Notes: generated by a model not told the origin, from the sequence alone. 64,000 bases of DNA from Tragulus kanchil (GCA_022376925.1 JAIOJX010000032.1:198272939-198336938), one strand, 5' to 3'; counted from the stretch's first letter, positions 11,418 to 24,011 are shown. Program-made: numbers and translations.

Positions 11418-13769
11418 TCCCATCTCCAATCATGGGAACTTTATGTTTCCAGACAGGATCAAAGTCGGGGCAAAAGGACTCCTGCCACCTCTGAAGGGAA
11501 CAGGATCACACAACCAAGCCCTCCCAGTAATTTTCACATGTTGGAGTCTGGTACTTTTTGCTTTCCAGGAATTCTAAGACTACTTTTTTCTTTGTTTTTT
11601 TTTTTTTTTTTTTTTTTACCCAACTCCGGGTTATGTACCAGGAAGAGTGATAAAGCAGCCCTCTAAGAGAGCTGGTTCTTGAAAGCCATAAAAGCAAAAA
11701 AAAAGTAATATGAAATATTTTCAAATTCATTATTTTCAAGAAAAAACTATACTCATGACTTGCTGCTTTTTATATTGGCCATTGTCTCTAGGTTGCTGCA
11801 GTTTGCATATCTGATTTTGACACCTAGACTCCAACTTACCAGTGAATAACTTGGTCTTCTGGTTTTACCTCCTCTGGACTGTACTTTTCAGTCTAACACT
11901 GATGCCTCCTTCATCAAGTAGATCAGTTGATTCAGAGTTATTCTCCCTGCCAGTAGGCAGCTACATGAACTTGACCTTTACCTTTACCTTTAATTTGGTT
12001 TGAATTTCCATTTTATGTCCCTGACATGGGAATGGACATTGAAGTCAAGGGTGGATGACATGGTGACTTATTTTCTAAGAAGTTGACTCTTCCTTAGTGG
12101 GAAATTAAGGTTTTGAAAGAGCCAGCAGCTCTAAATTGGAATTCCAAAGAGATCACATGAGTCTGTCATGCTGGGAGAAGTTGCAGCAGGGTTCCATTAC
12201 ATGTGTCCATACATAGTTCATGTCTTTGATGTAGTAGCAGATCAGTGAAAAGAAAAGTACCTGTGCCATATATAGAAGAGAGCCATCGCTTGCTTCCCTT
12301 GTTTTCCCAAAACAAAATTAGTTTCCAAGGAAGATGGCTCAGATTATCTATCACCACTAGTGGGGTGTGTGTTTGTGGGATGAGGAGACTAAAACCCTAA
12401 GAGGCTGGCATTTCATTAGTGAACCTAGAGCATATATAGACCTGAATAGTAAAATCCACTCCCACTCTGGATAAGAAATAAGGTAGAACTTTTCAGGCCA
12501 CTGGGAGGAGGTGCAGTCTAAAAATAAGAAGGCTTTGAAGGGGAAATGTTGCAATTGGGCCAAGAATCATGAACTCAAGGATAGACTTTTGCAGTAACCA
12601 AATACTCTTTGGGAATTCTAATGTTATCCGTCTTGAGAGCAGTGGTGACCCACTGTTTGCACAGTTCCAGCCCTGGTCATATTTTTGACTGTCTTCATCA
12701 TGGCCTTTAGCAGGTCTGGCTGTTCTCTCTTTATTCCTGCCTTCTGTGTCTCTTACAGCAGTGGGTGTCAGCTAACATAAAAAACATAGTTACCTCTTTG
12801 GAAAGTGGGGAGTGTGGGTGAAAACTCACCTCCTCAGGCAAACAGACAAGTATGGGAAGGGAGGGACTATGGAATTTAGTTGAGGAAAAAGAAAGAAAAT
12901 AAGTTTATTCTTGTCCCGTGGGAGCTAAATTTGACAAGCGCCTGACTTAATAAGGAAACCCAAGCCGCCCAATACCCAATATTATGTGTATAAAAAAGAA
13001 TAATAGTGTCTCAGGAAAGAGCCACCAGCGCTTGTATGAAAACTTTGAAATGGTTATCTGTTTAGGACAGTTGGGCTGTTCTGGATTTAATGTTTTCTGT
13101 GTCCCACCCCCACCTCCAGTCCAGTAGATTCCTCATAAAGGGAAGGGATTGGAAAGTGAAGAGTTCCTCCTTATTTACCCATCTATGCTAACACTGTGTA
13201 TTTGTGACCTAAGATTCCAGAGATAACAGTCACCACTGAAGTAAGTGAACACCTTCATAGGAATCCAAAAATATCTGGAGAAATACACAGAAAAGCTTGT
13301 TTAATCTGTTACTTCCTCCAATATATTCTCAGTAATAAGATCAGTCATATTCTAAGGGGAATTAGCAGAACTCGACATCCTAGGACTTGTGACTAAATAG
13401 TTATCTGTGTCCTAAAAAAGAGCAAAACCCCAGAGTGGGGATGGAAATGATAGGAGAGATCATGGGCACCAGGGGCCATAGATAGTTTCCCATCTTTCTT
13501 TTGCTATTTGCTCCTCAAAATTGGGTTTAAAAACAAAAACAGACAAAACAGCTTGGCCAGAATTTGTAGGAAGTGTAGAACTCTTTTTTTTTTTTTTTTT
13601 TTTGGCTGTGACCCCAAGGAAAGTACATCATTCATTCAGTTTAGCACAGATAAGCACATTTTTGTGTTCTGACCATTAATTGTCCCTTGACCACTTGGAG
13701 AATCATGTAACTCAGTGCCTGCTACCACAGCAATGATCGTATCTTGCATTAGGACAATGTCTCCATTTA

Positions 13770-13985
13770 ATAAGGGCTTTCTCATTCATCGCCTTGTTTA
13801 GAACCTCTTGGCAACCTTTTAAAATAGACACTAAATTTTTCCTCAGTCACATTGTTTTAAATGAGGAGATGGAAGTGTCTAAATTTTGACTGATTTGCCG
13901 AATATCTTGCAGATGAAGAATAGGAGGGTTGAGCCTAGAGTCCAGGTCCCTTAACCCCTAGCCCAATGATTTCCTATAAGCTCTT
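13770..13985 (-). mobile_element. MIR-like SINE remnant (copy 1)
   Basis: Read on + the order is a cattta-like start, an aacctcttggcaacc block, then ttgcagatgaagaatagg, then cctagagtccagg. This is the order of an ancient MIR core read from the complementary side. It is highly decayed. Confidence 0.5.
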
Positions 13986-14937
13986 CAGAGCACCAGTGTT
14001 TAAGTGAGGGAGGAGGTATTTGAATCCTCTAGGGAATTGTATAGAAGTTTCCCCCAGTTCCTAGGGACATAAAACTCAGTTCAATACTTCTTAAGGAAAA
14101 AGGTAAGATTCTTTGTTCATATAACTAAGGTCTGAGAGGACTGGATGGGCAGGGCTGGATCCAAATCCACAAATCTCTTGTCAGTAATAAATTGTCAGGA
14201 TTTTTTCCAGGGGTTATAAAATTGGCTGTTTAGGACAGTTGGGCTGTTCTGGATTTAATGTTTTCTGTGTCCCACCCCCACCTCCAGTCCAGTAGATTCC
14301 TCATAAAGGGAAGGGATTGGAAAGTGAAGAGTTCCTCCTTATTTACCCATCTATGCTAACACTGTGTATTTGTGACCTAAGATTCCAGAGATAACAGTCA
14401 CCACTGAAGTAAGTGAACACCTTCATAGGAATCCAAAAATATCTGGAGAAATACACAGAAAAGCTTGTTTAATCTGTTACTTCCTCCAATATATTCTCAG
14501 TAATAAGATCAGTCATATTCTAAGGGGAATTAGCAGAACTCGACATCCTAGGACTTGTGACTAAATAGTTATCTGTGTCCTAAAAAAGAGCAAAACCCCA
14601 GAGTGGGGATGGAAATGATAGGAGAGATCATGGGCACCAGGGCCATAGATAGTTCCCCATCTTTCTTTTGCTATTTGCTCCTCAAAATTGGGTTTAAAAA
14701 CAAAAACAGACAAAACAGCTTGGCCAGAATTTGTAGGAAGTGTAGAACTCTTTTTTTTTTTTTTTTTTTGGCTGTGACCCCAAGGAAAGTACATCATTCA
14801 TTCAGTTTAGCACAGATAAGCACATTTTTGTGTTCTGACCATTAATTGTCCCTTGACCACTTGGAGAATCATGTAACTCAGTGCCTGCTACCACAGCAAT
14901 GATCGTATCTTGCATTAGGACAATGTCTCCATTTAAT

Positions 14938-15152
14938 AAGGGCTTTCTCATTCATCGCCTTGTTTAGAACCTCTTGGCAACCTTTTAAAATAGACACTAA
15001 ATTTTTCCTCAGTCACATTGTTTTAAATGAGGAGATGGAAGTGTCTAAATTTTGACTGATTTGCCGAATATCTTGCAGATGAAGAATAGGAGGGTTGAGC
15101 CTAGAGTCCAGGTCCCTTAACCCCTAGCCCAATGATTTCCTATAAGCTCTTC
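14938..15152 (-). mobile_element. MIR-like SINE remnant (copy 2, within D5)
   Basis: Duplicate of 13770-13985 carried by D5. Confidence 0.5.
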
Positions 15153-15494
15153 AGAGCACCAGTGTTTAAGTGAGGGAGGAGGTATTTGAATCCTCTAGGG
15201 AATTGTATAGAAGTTTCCCCCAGTTCCTAGGGACATAAAACTCAGTTCAATACTTCTTAAGGAAAAAGGTAAGATTCTTTGTTCATATAACTAAGGGGTC
15301 TGAGAGGACTGGATGGGCAGGGCTGGATCCAAATCCACAAATCTCTTGTCAGTAATAAATTGTCAGATCTCTGGGAATTCTCTCCTGCTATGCGTCTAAT
15401 TCTTAAGCAAGCTCTCCATTTGTAGTATAAAGATGGACAACAGCAGCTCTTATCCTTGTAATCTTCCAGTCAAGCAAAATCAGCTAAAGCAAGT

Positions 15495-15514
15495 TGTGTG
15501 TGTGTGTGTGTGTG
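15495..15514 (+). repeat. (TG)10 microsatellite
   Basis: A short TG run in the single-copy gap between D5 and D6. Confidence 0.95.
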
Positions 15515-15670
15515 ATAGTTTCAACCAAAATCCTGGGATTGACTTTGGTTTGGTTTTGTGAAAAAATGAAATGCTTAAGATTATTTTTAAAGATTTTTAA
15601 AAAAATATATGGACCATTTTTTAGTTTTTATTTAATTTGTTACAATATTGTTTCCGTTTTTTGTGTTGTT

Positions 15671-15793
15671 TTTTATTTATTTATTTATTTTGACCATGAG
15701 GCATGTGGGATCATAGCTGCCTGACCATGAACTGGACCAACACCCTCTGGAAGGCAAAGTCTTAACCACTGGACTGCCATGGGGGAAGTCCCC
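15671..15793 (-). mobile_element. Short CHR-type SINE, antisense
   Basis: A T-rich tail at 15671-15690, then gaggcatgtgggatcatagc and cttaaccactggactgccat, ending in gaagtcccc. This is the reverse complement of a compact CHR-1-like SINE. It ends just left of D6. Confidence 0.8.
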
Positions 15794-16280
15794 TGAGATT
15801 GGTTTTCATTGGCATAATTTGGGTCATGTGTCAGAAAATGTGATGTCTGCAAGGGAGGGCCTAGTTTATGGGTCTTCCATCCCAACAGGACTGGGGCAGC
15901 TCTAATGGCATAAATCTGGAATGAAAGAATGGTGATTTCCAAAAGAAAGCCAGGGTACTATTATCATAAAAGGAATAGATGCTTAGCAGAAAAAAAAACC
16001 CCACCAATGTCCTTTAGAAGGGCTGTTTCCAACCCACACATGGGTCAACACACCTTGCTTACTGAGACAAGACGGAGGAGCAAGTGTGTGCTTTGAACAA
16101 GCAACGTGGGCAGTTCTGATACATGTGTCTTCTCTTTATCTTTTCTAACCACCAATACACACCTTATATTTTCTGTTTATCATCAACACTTTTACATAGA
16201 ATATTTTTTTCTTTCTTCTTCCCATATTTTACTTATCCATCCTTTAACCTTCAATTCAGGGAACATTTCAGATAAGATGC

Positions 16281-16551
16281 GATTATGGACTAAATTTCTG
16301 TGTCTCCCCAAGACTCACATATTGGACCCCTGATGCCCAAAGTGATATTTGGAGGTGAGGCTTTGAAAGAAATAGACCAGAGCTCTCTCGCTTTTGACCA
16401 TGTAAGACACAACCAGAAGGTGTTTCCATAAGTCAGGAAGAGGACTCTCACCAGACCCCAATCATGCTGGCACCTTGGTCTTAGACTTCTTGTGTCTAGA
16501 ACTGTTGTTTAAGCCATGCCATCTTTAGTACTACACTATGGCAGCCTGACC
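16281..16551 (+). mobile_element. MLT1-like LTR remnant (copy 1)
   Basis: Ancient ERVL-MaLR LTR-like sequence. It has a tatggactaaatttctgtgt start, gtgatatttggaggtgaggc, a gctctctcgcttttgaccat block, ctcaccagaccccaatcatg and caccttggtcttagacttc. This is the order of MLT1 LTRs. No internal viral coding sequence is present. Confidence 0.7.
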
Positions 16552-16680
16552 CAACCCAGACATGTACTATATAGCTAGAGCCTATAGTATACACTAACCT
16601 CCTCAAGTTCCTTGCTGTCCCTAATGGATAGAAAAATCTTTCCAGGATTTTATTTTATCCATAGATGCAGATGGTTCTAT

Positions 16681-16895
16681 GGCTTCTGGGTGGCTCAGTG
16701 GTAAAGAAGCCTCCTACCAGAATCCTCCTACTGAAGCCCTAGGAGATGTAGATTCAGTCCCTGGGTTGGGAAGATAGCCTGGAGGAAGAAGTGGAAACTC
16801 ACTCCAGTATTCTTGCTTGGAAATTTCTATGAACAGAGAAGCCTAACAGGTTACAGTTCGTGAGGTTGTGGAGAATCAGACACGACTGAACAACT
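16681..16895 (+). mobile_element. Bov-tA SINE (copy 1)
   Basis: The head ggcttctgggtggctcagtg is followed by attcagtccctgg, cactccagtattcttgcttg and the tail agtcag-like aatcagacacgactgaac. It is inside D6. Confidence 0.9.
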
Positions 16896-17399
16896 GTGCA
16901 TACATGCACGTTGGACACTGCTACACATTGGCATAATTTGGGTCATGTGTCAGAAAATGTGATGTCTGCAAGGGAGGGCCTAGTTTATGGGTCTTCCATC
17001 CCAACAGGACTGGGGCAGCTCTAATGGCATAAATCTGGAATGAAAGAATGGTGATTTCCAAAAGAAAGCCAGGGTACTATTATCATAAAAGGAATAGATG
17101 CTTAGCAGAAAAAAAAACCCCACCAATGTCCTTTAGAAGGGCTGTTTCCAACCCACACATGGGTCAACACACCTTGCTTACTGAGACAAGACGGAGGAGC
17201 AAGTGTGTGCTTTGAACAAGCAACGTGGGCAGTTCTGATACATGTGTCTTCTCTTTATCTTTTCTAACCACCAATACACACCTTATATTTTCTGTTTATC
17301 ATCAACACTTTTACATAGAATATTTTTTTCTTTCTTCTTCCCATATTTTACTTATCCATCCTTTAACCTTCAATTCAGGGAACATTTCAGATAAGATGC

Positions 17400-17670
17400 G
17401 ATTATGGACTAAATTTCTGTGTCTCCCCAAGACTCACATATTGGACCCCTGATGCCCAAAGTGATATTTGGAGGTGAGGCTTTGAAAGAAATAGACCAGA
17501 GCTCTCTCGCTTTTGACCATGTAAGACACAACCAGAAGGTGTTTCCATAAGTCAGGAAGAGGACTCTCACCAGACCCCAATCATGCTGGCACCTTGGTCT
17601 TAGACTTCTTGTGTCTAGAACTGTTGTTTAAGCCATGCCATCTTTAGTACTACACTATGGCAGCCTGACC
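17400..17670 (+). mobile_element. MLT1-like LTR remnant (copy 2, within D6)
   Basis: Duplicate of 16281-16551 at offset 1119. Confidence 0.7.
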
Positions 17671-17799
17671 CAACCCAGACATGTACTATATAGCTAGAGC
17701 CTATAGTATACACTAACCTCCTCAAGTTCCTTGCTGTCCCTAATGGATAGAAAAATCTTTCCAGGATTTTATTTTATCCATAGATGCAGATGGTTCTAT

Positions 17800-18014
17800 G
17801 GCTTCTGGGTGGCTCAGTGGTAAAGAAGCCTCCTACCAGAATCCTCCTACTGAAGCCCTAGGAGATGTAGATTCAGTCCCTGGGTTGGGAAGATAGCCTG
17901 GAGGAAGAAGTGGAAACTCACTCCAGTATTCTTGCTTGGAAATTTCTATGAACAGAGAAGCCTAACAGGTTACAGTTCGTGAGGTTGTGGAGAATCAGAC
18001 ACGACTGAACAACT
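17800..18014 (+). mobile_element. Bov-tA SINE (copy 2, within D6)
   Basis: Duplicate of 16681-16895 at offset 1119. Confidence 0.9.
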
Positions 18015-18477
18015 GTGCATACATGCACGTTGGACACTGCTACACACAAGTAAACAAAGATCTCTTATTAAGGAGAACACTGATTTAAACAGTTGAAATT
18101 CAACATTCCTGATGCTACTGAAGTTCTCCAGTACTTAATGAAAATTCTGATTTTTAGGTTTCCTGGTATGATACTGTATTTCAATTACATTCTAAGATCA
18201 ACCTCATGAACTTGTAGAAAAAATTCAAGAACTCCTACACTGACTCAACACTTCAAGTGTTCAGGTGAAGCAAAGGAGGAAGGAAACCGATGTATTAAGA
18301 CGCATTAAATATTATTCTTTTAGATCACTGCATGAGTGTGATTGGCAAATATCACATTTAGTTTAAAATATGTCTACTCCATGAGGCACCCATTCCAAAA
18401 CCAAAGTAATTGCTTCATGCCTTCCTGGACTACTCATTTTCTGCCATGATATATTTCCACAAAATCCAGAGACACTA

Positions 18478-19229
18478 TCTAACCATCCTCTTTCTCCTTT
18501 TACCTTCAATCATTCCCAGCATCAAGGTCTTACCCTTTAAGTCAGCTCCTCTCATCGGGTGGCCAATGTATTGGAGCTTCAGCTTCAGCATTACTTCTTC
18601 TAATTAACATTCAGGGTTGATTTCCTTTAGGATTGACTAGTTGATTTCCTTGCTGTCCAAGAGACTCTCAAGAGTCTTCTCCAGCACCATAGTTCAAAAG
18701 CATCAATACTTTGGTGCTCAGTCTTCTTGATGAGCATCAAACTCTAATACCCATATATGACTACTGGAAAAAACATAGCTTTGGCTATATGGATCTTTAT
18801 CGACAATGTACTGTCTCTTCTTTTTAATATGCTATCTAGGTTTGTCGTAGCTTTCCTTCTAAGGAGCAAGCATCTTTTAATTTCATGGTTGCAGTCACCA
18901 TCTGCAGTGATGTTGGAGCCCATGAAAATAAAATCTGTCACTGTTTCCATTTGTTCCCCTTCTATTTGACCTGAAGTGATGGGACTGGATATCATGATTG
19001 TAGTTTTTTGAATGTTGAGTTTCAATCCAGCTTTTTCACTCTCCTCTTTCACCTTCATCAAGAGGTTCTTTAGTTCCTCTTCACTTTCTGCCATTAGAGC
19101 TGTATCATCTCCATATCTGAGGTTGTTGATATTTTTCTTGGAAATCTTGATGCCAGCTTGATCTTGATTGATGCCAGCCAATCTTGACTGCCAGCTTGGC
19201 AGTCTTGATGCCAGTGTAACATTTTGCAT
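18478..19229 (-). pseudogene. BovB (RTE) LINE fragment, reverse transcriptase region
   Basis: A 161-codon minus-strand frame (18744-19229) holds a BovB reverse-transcriptase segment. It reads LRYGDDTALMAESEEELK and continues with the KLNIQKT block downstream. BovB copies normally read YADD at the catalytic site, so YGDD looks like a decay change. The 3' part (18478-18743) matches BovB 3' sequence with tggccaatgtattggagctt. Near 19140-19215 the motif ttgatgccag or tgccagc is iterated and inserts extra codons before the palm. The 5' end is truncated. Confidence 0.85.
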
Positions 19230-19462
19230 GATGTAATCTGCATAGAAGTTAAATATGCAGGATGATAATATAAAGCCTTGTCACATTACCCATGTTTTCT
19301 CATTTGTATGTTTTAAGACACAAGGTGCTCTTACAGTTTTTTGTTAATAAAATTAAGAACCAATATCTACCTCTCCCCATAAAAGTTTCAATTTTAAAAA
19401 TGATGTTTTCTATGATTGATGGAAAATTACAATGAATAGAGGTCTGACATTCAATATGCATC

Positions 19463-19675
19463 TGTGCTGCATTCATGTCTGACTCTGTGTGACCCTATGG
19501 ACTGCAGCTTGCCTGGGTTCTCTGTCCATGGGATTCTCCAGGCACGAATACTGGCGTGGGTTTCTGTGCCCTGCTCTAAGGGTTATTCCCAACCCAGGCA
19601 TCAAGCCTGCATCTCTTTCATCTAACCTGTGTTGGTAGGCAGGTTCTTTACCAGTAGCATGATGCAGGAAGCCCC
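19463..19675 (-). mobile_element. Bov-tA SINE, antisense (copy 1)
   Basis: Reverse-complement signature: gtgaccctatggactgcagc, ctgtccatgggattctccag, aggttctttaccag and a gcccc end. The 115-codon minus-strand frame over it is a SINE translation, not a gene. Confidence 0.9.
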
Positions 19676-20050
19676 TGTCACTAAATATAAAGAGCCTTAC
19701 TAACTTACACAGAAACCACTGAAATGGGCACCCAACTCCTAGCCTGTGCATTATCTCTTTATGGTGGGATAACTGTGAAGAGCCACAGATTTGCATAATG
19801 TCTTTCCTTGGGTGAGACATGTGTGCAAATTAATGTCTGAATTATTTCATACATTAAAAGGTTCTATACATGTGTGTAGAAAAGGACAAGCTGATAAGAA
19901 CTTGTCTTTGTATTACAAAGGGTCAATATACAAACACACACATACATAAAAGTACATCACTCACGTACAACTATGCACTCACATGTACTTTTCTTAAAAA
20001 ATTCAATTGATTTTGCAGAATAATTTCAGAAGAAAATCTTACCTATATTA

Positions 20051-20312
20051 GACCTGAAGTGATGGGACTGGATATCATGATTGTAGTTTTTTGAATGTTG
20101 AGTTTCAATCCAGCTTTTTCACTCTCCTCTTTCACCTTCATCAAGAGGTTCTTTAGTTCCTCTTCACTTTCTGCCATTAGAGCTGTATCATCTCCATATC
20201 TGAGGTTGTTGATATTTTTCTTGGAAATCTTGATGCCAGCTTGATCTTGATTGATGCCAGCCAATCTTGACTGCCAGCTTGGCAGTCTTGATGCCAGTGT
20301 AACATTTTGCAT
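20051..20312 (-). pseudogene. BovB fragment (copy 2, partial, within D7)
   Basis: D7 starts inside the BovB fragment, so only its 5' part is repeated, including the YGDD motif and the iterated tgccag stretch. The frame runs out at the junction. Confidence 0.85.
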
Positions 20313-20545
20313 GATGTAATCTGCATAGAAGTTAAATATGCAGGATGATAATATAAAGCCTTGTCACATTACCCATGTTTTCTCATTTGTATGTTTTAAG
20401 ACACAAGGTGCTCTTACAGTTTTTTGTTAATAAAATTAAGAACCAATATCTACCTCTCCCCATAAAAGTTTCAATTTTAAAAATGATGTTTTCTATGATT
20501 GATGGAAAATTACAATGAATAGAGGTCTGACATTCAATATGCATC

Positions 20546-20758
20546 TGTGCTGCATTCATGTCTGACTCTGTGTGACCCTATGGACTGCAGCTTGCCTGGG
20601 TTCTCTGTCCATGGGATTCTCCAGGCACGAATACTGGCGTGGGTTTCTGTGCCCTGCTCTAAGGGTTATTCCCAACCCAGGCATCAAGCCTGCATCTCTT
20701 TCATCTAACCTGTGTTGGTAGGCAGGTTCTTTACCAGTAGCATGATGCAGGAAGCCCC
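20546..20758 (-). mobile_element. Bov-tA SINE, antisense (copy 2, within D7)
   Basis: Duplicate of 19463-19675 at offset 1083. Confidence 0.9.
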
Positions 20759-21710
20759 TGTCACTAAATATAAAGAGCCTTACTAACTTACACAGAAACC
20801 ACTGAAATGGGCACCCAACTCCTAGCCTGTGCATTATCTCTTTATGGTGGGATAACTGTGAAGAGCCACAGATTTGCATAATGTCTTTCCTTGGGTGAGA
20901 CATGGGTTCAAATTAATTTCTGAATTATTTCATACATTAAAAAGGTTCTATACATGTGTGTAGAAAAGGACAAGCTGATAAGAACTTGTCTTTGTATTAC
21001 AAAGGGTCAATATACAAACACACACATACATAAAAGTACATCACTCACGTACAACTATGCACTCACATGTACTTTTCTTAAAAAATTCAATTGATTTTGC
21101 AGAATAATTTCAGAAGAAAATCTTACCTATATTAGACTTTTCTCCCAAATGGCTGAGTGTATTCAGAAGTCTAACCTAGAGTTATAGGGCCAGAATCATG
21201 GTCCTTTTCTTGTGACAGGCAACACACTGACTGACACTTAATACCATTTCTGTCAATAATTTCACACACACTACAAATAAGGATGAAAAATTCATGAACA
21301 AGAATTGTAACTGTCACTTCTGCTTCATTAGCCATAATATCACTGTCAAACTCATGATCACTGTGAAAGAATGGGACAGCAAATGAAAGATGACTCAAAA
21401 CTGGTTGTAGGAAGAAATGAACCCAAACACTAGTCAAATTTCTCATTAGATACATCATTCAACAGAATCCAAATAATATTTATTGAGTTACTCTGGGTTT
21501 ACTGTGTTTGCTTATAAACATTGTAAAGGATGCAGAAACATAATGATGATGAGAAAATTTTAATTAAGAAAGCTTCACCAAGGTTCAAATATTGGATTGT
21601 GTAGGTACAGAATTAATCTCAGTCTGTTGCCATCCAGTGTTCATTTCAGGAATACCTGGAGTCATAGTTCCGATGCTTGACCAAAACTGAATAAAAGGTT
21701 CTTTTGTAAA

Positions 21711-22055
21711 TTGAATGCTTGCATTTGTAGGTTGAACCTTAACCCCCAGCACGATGATATTTGGTGGTAGAACCTTTGGGAGGTGATTGAGTTATAAGAG
21801 TGGAGCCCTCATGAATGGGCTTAGTGGCCTTAATAAGAGACCTAAGTGAAATCCCTCACCCCTTTTGCTGTGAGATGTTATGGTGTGCAAAGGTAGACAT
21901 CTACAAGTCAGAAGTCAGGAAGTGGGCCTTCACCAGGCACCAAATCTACCAGCACCTAGATTTTGGGCTTCCTTGAATCCAGACTTGTGAGAAATGAATA
22001 TGGTTTATATGCCACTTGATCTATAGCATTATGTTATAGCAGACCAATTGGACAG
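21711..22055 (+). mobile_element. MLT1-like LTR remnant (copy 1)
   Basis: The order gaaccttaacccccag, tttgggaggtgattgagtta, ggagccctcatgaatgggct, gtgggccttcaccaggcacc, then tgtgagaaatgaat and ttatagcaga follows the MLT1 consensus layout closely. This is an ancient MaLR LTR with no coding part. Confidence 0.75.
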
Positions 22056-22834
22056 ATGAGTAACTGGTGATTCATATAGTCCTATGCTAGCATCTGAGAC
22101 AAGGTAGGGTCAACCCACTCCTAAACTTTTTTTGGTGATTCATATTTTTGTTCCTGATTGCTAAAACTTTTTAACAAAAAAAATGACACCTCACAATAGC
22201 TCACTCTTAAACAATTGATTTTGCAGAATAATTTCAGAAGAAAATCTTACCTATATTAGACTTTTCTCCCAAATGGCTGAGTGTATTCAGAAGTCTAACC
22301 TAGAGTTATAGGGCCAGAATCATGGTCCTTTTCTTGTGACAGGCAACACACTGACTGACACTTAATACCATTTCTGTCAATAATTTCACACACACTACAA
22401 ATAAGGATGAAAAATTCATGAACAAGAATTGTAACTGTCACTTCTGCTTCATTAGCCATAATATCACTGTCAAACTCATGATCACTGTGAAAGAATGGGA
22501 CAGCAAATGAAAGATGACTCAAAACTGGTTGTAGGAAGAAATGAACCCAAACACTAGTCAAATTTCTCATTAGATACATCATTCAACAGAATCCAAATAA
22601 TATTTATTGAGTTACTCTGGGTTTACTGTGTTTGCTTATAAACATTGTAAAGGATGCAGAAACATAATGATGATGAGAAAATTTTAATTAAGAAAGCTTC
22701 ACCAAGGTTCAAATATTGGATTGTGTAGGTACAGAATTAATCTCAGTCTGTTGCCATCCAGTGTTCATTTCAGGAATACCTGGAGTCATAGTTCCGATGC
22801 TTGACCAAAACTGAATAAAAGGTTCTTTTGTAAA

Positions 22835-23179
22835 TTGAATGCTTGCATTTGTAGGTTGAACCTTAACCCCCAGCACGATGATATTTGGTGGTAGAACCTT
22901 TGGGAGGTGATTGAGTTATAAGAGTGGAGCCCTCATGAATGGGCTTAGTGGCCTTAATAAGAGACCTAAGTGAAATCCCTCACCCCTTTTGCTGTGAGAT
23001 GTTATGGTGTGCAAAGGTAGACATCTACAAGTCAGAAGTCAGGAAGTGGGCCTTCACCAGGCACCAAATCTACCAGCACCTAGATTTTGGGCTTCCTTGA
23101 ATCCAGACTTGTGAGAAATGAATATGGTTTATATGCCACTTGATCTATAGCATTATGTTATAGCAGACCAATTGGACAG
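22835..23179 (+). mobile_element. MLT1-like LTR remnant (copy 2, within D8)
   Basis: Duplicate of 21711-22055 at offset 1124. Confidence 0.75.
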
Positions 23180-23247
23180 ATGAGTAACTGGTGATTCATA
23201 TAGTCCTATGCTAGCATCTGAGACAAGGTAGGGTCAACCCACTCCTA

Positions 23248-24011
23248 GAAAGTCTTTATTGTGATAGTTTGTACCTAGATTCTATTACATTCCTTTGATT
23301 GCTACTACTGAGCCTGGAAATGCAGCTTGTTTGGGCTACATGACAAGAGGGATATCAAAGATACCTCCTTGGTAAGACTATGGCTCACCTAACACTAACA
23401 ACAGCTTTGTGATGTAGGTAGGATTGTCTTTGCATTATTGGCACCAGCCTGAGGAAGCATACCCTGAATTTGAACCCAGGTCTTTTTCTAAGATTAGTGC
23501 CTTTATGATTTCATGATGTTTTCTGCCAAATTAACTTGTCTCAATTATCTTTTCAAATTAAGTTGAAGACTAAAAGCAAAACAAGAATATATTCCAGAAA
23601 CAATTCAATCTGCATCTGTTAATCTTTGCTGAGCTCAATCTCAGAATAATGATTATCCTCCAGAAGGTCTACTAATGAAAACTTTCTTCTCCTTGCTTGT
23701 TAATTGTCTCCTACAGAACATAGTCCTATAATTCAAGCATCCCTCTTTAATAAACAGAACTATATTTCATAAGAGAAATATTCATCTTCTTATAACACTT
23801 GCCTCAAAGTAGGTAGAAGAAATATAAAAATTATACTATAGAATAACAGTACAACACAAGATAATATTTTACTGTATCTTTAATGCTATTTTCACTGGCA
23901 AAGCAAAATAGACTTAAGTGAATACTATGGTGCCAATAATATGTATATGTATTAAATGTTCCATGTTAGTTCAGATGAAGTATATTTGTGTGTGTGTGTC
24001 TGTGTGTATCA
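23248..24011. other. Single-copy interval, no gene seen
   Basis: AT-rich. The part about 23385-23516, with aacaacagctttgtgatgta and gaatttgaacccaggtct, is weakly like an antisense MIR. A short gt run lies at about 23989-24006. Confidence 0.5.

Larger units (their letters stand above)
10507..13057. other. Single-copy interval, no gene seen
   Basis: The longest unduplicated stretch of the left half. Opposing frames of about 86-122 codons near 10452-11004 overlap each other and show no domain, so I do not call them genes. It holds a hairpin (10664-10688), a 51-bp minisatellite (11318 onward), a T tract near 11590-11618 and three cctttac-like units near 11969-11990. Confidence 0.6.
13058..15366. 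repeat. Tandem duplication D5 (13058-14198 = 14226-15366)
   Basis: A unit of 1141 bp at offset 1168 with a 27-bp spacer (14199-14225). Small differences occur at about 13471-13487 against 14639-14654 and at about 14131 against 15295, where copy 2 has two extra G. Confidence 0.97.
15807..18046. repeat. Tandem duplication D6 (15807-16927 = 16926-18046)
   Basis: An exact head-to-tail repeat: unit 1121 bp, offset 1119, with a 2-base overlap (ca) at the junction. It contains an MLT1-like LTR and a Bov-tA SINE. I see no differences between the copies. Confidence 0.98.
18968..21137. repeat. Tandem duplication D7 (18968-20053 = 20051-21137)
   Basis: A unit of 1086/1087 bp, head to tail with a 3-base overlap (gac). 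The copies differ at about 19821-19856 against 20904-20940, with three substitutions and one extra A. The last 50 bases of copy 2 (21088-21137) are also the first 50 of D8. Confidence 0.97.
21088..23247. repeat. Tandem duplication D8 (21088-22123 = 22212-23247)
   Basis: A unit of 1036 bp at offset 1124 with the longest spacer, 88 bp (22124-22211). The unit includes an MLT1-like LTR. The copies look identical. Confidence 0.97.

Noticed and set aside
13580..13604. T tract followed by ggctgtgacc as an antisense SINE
   Set aside because: Only the T run resembles a SINE tail. No body follows in either D5 copy.
16281..23179. A complete endogenous retrovirus between the two MLT1-like LTRs
   Set aside because: The LTR-like pieces differ from each other and no gag, pol or env sequence lies between them. 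They are separate solo remnants, each doubled by D6 or D8.
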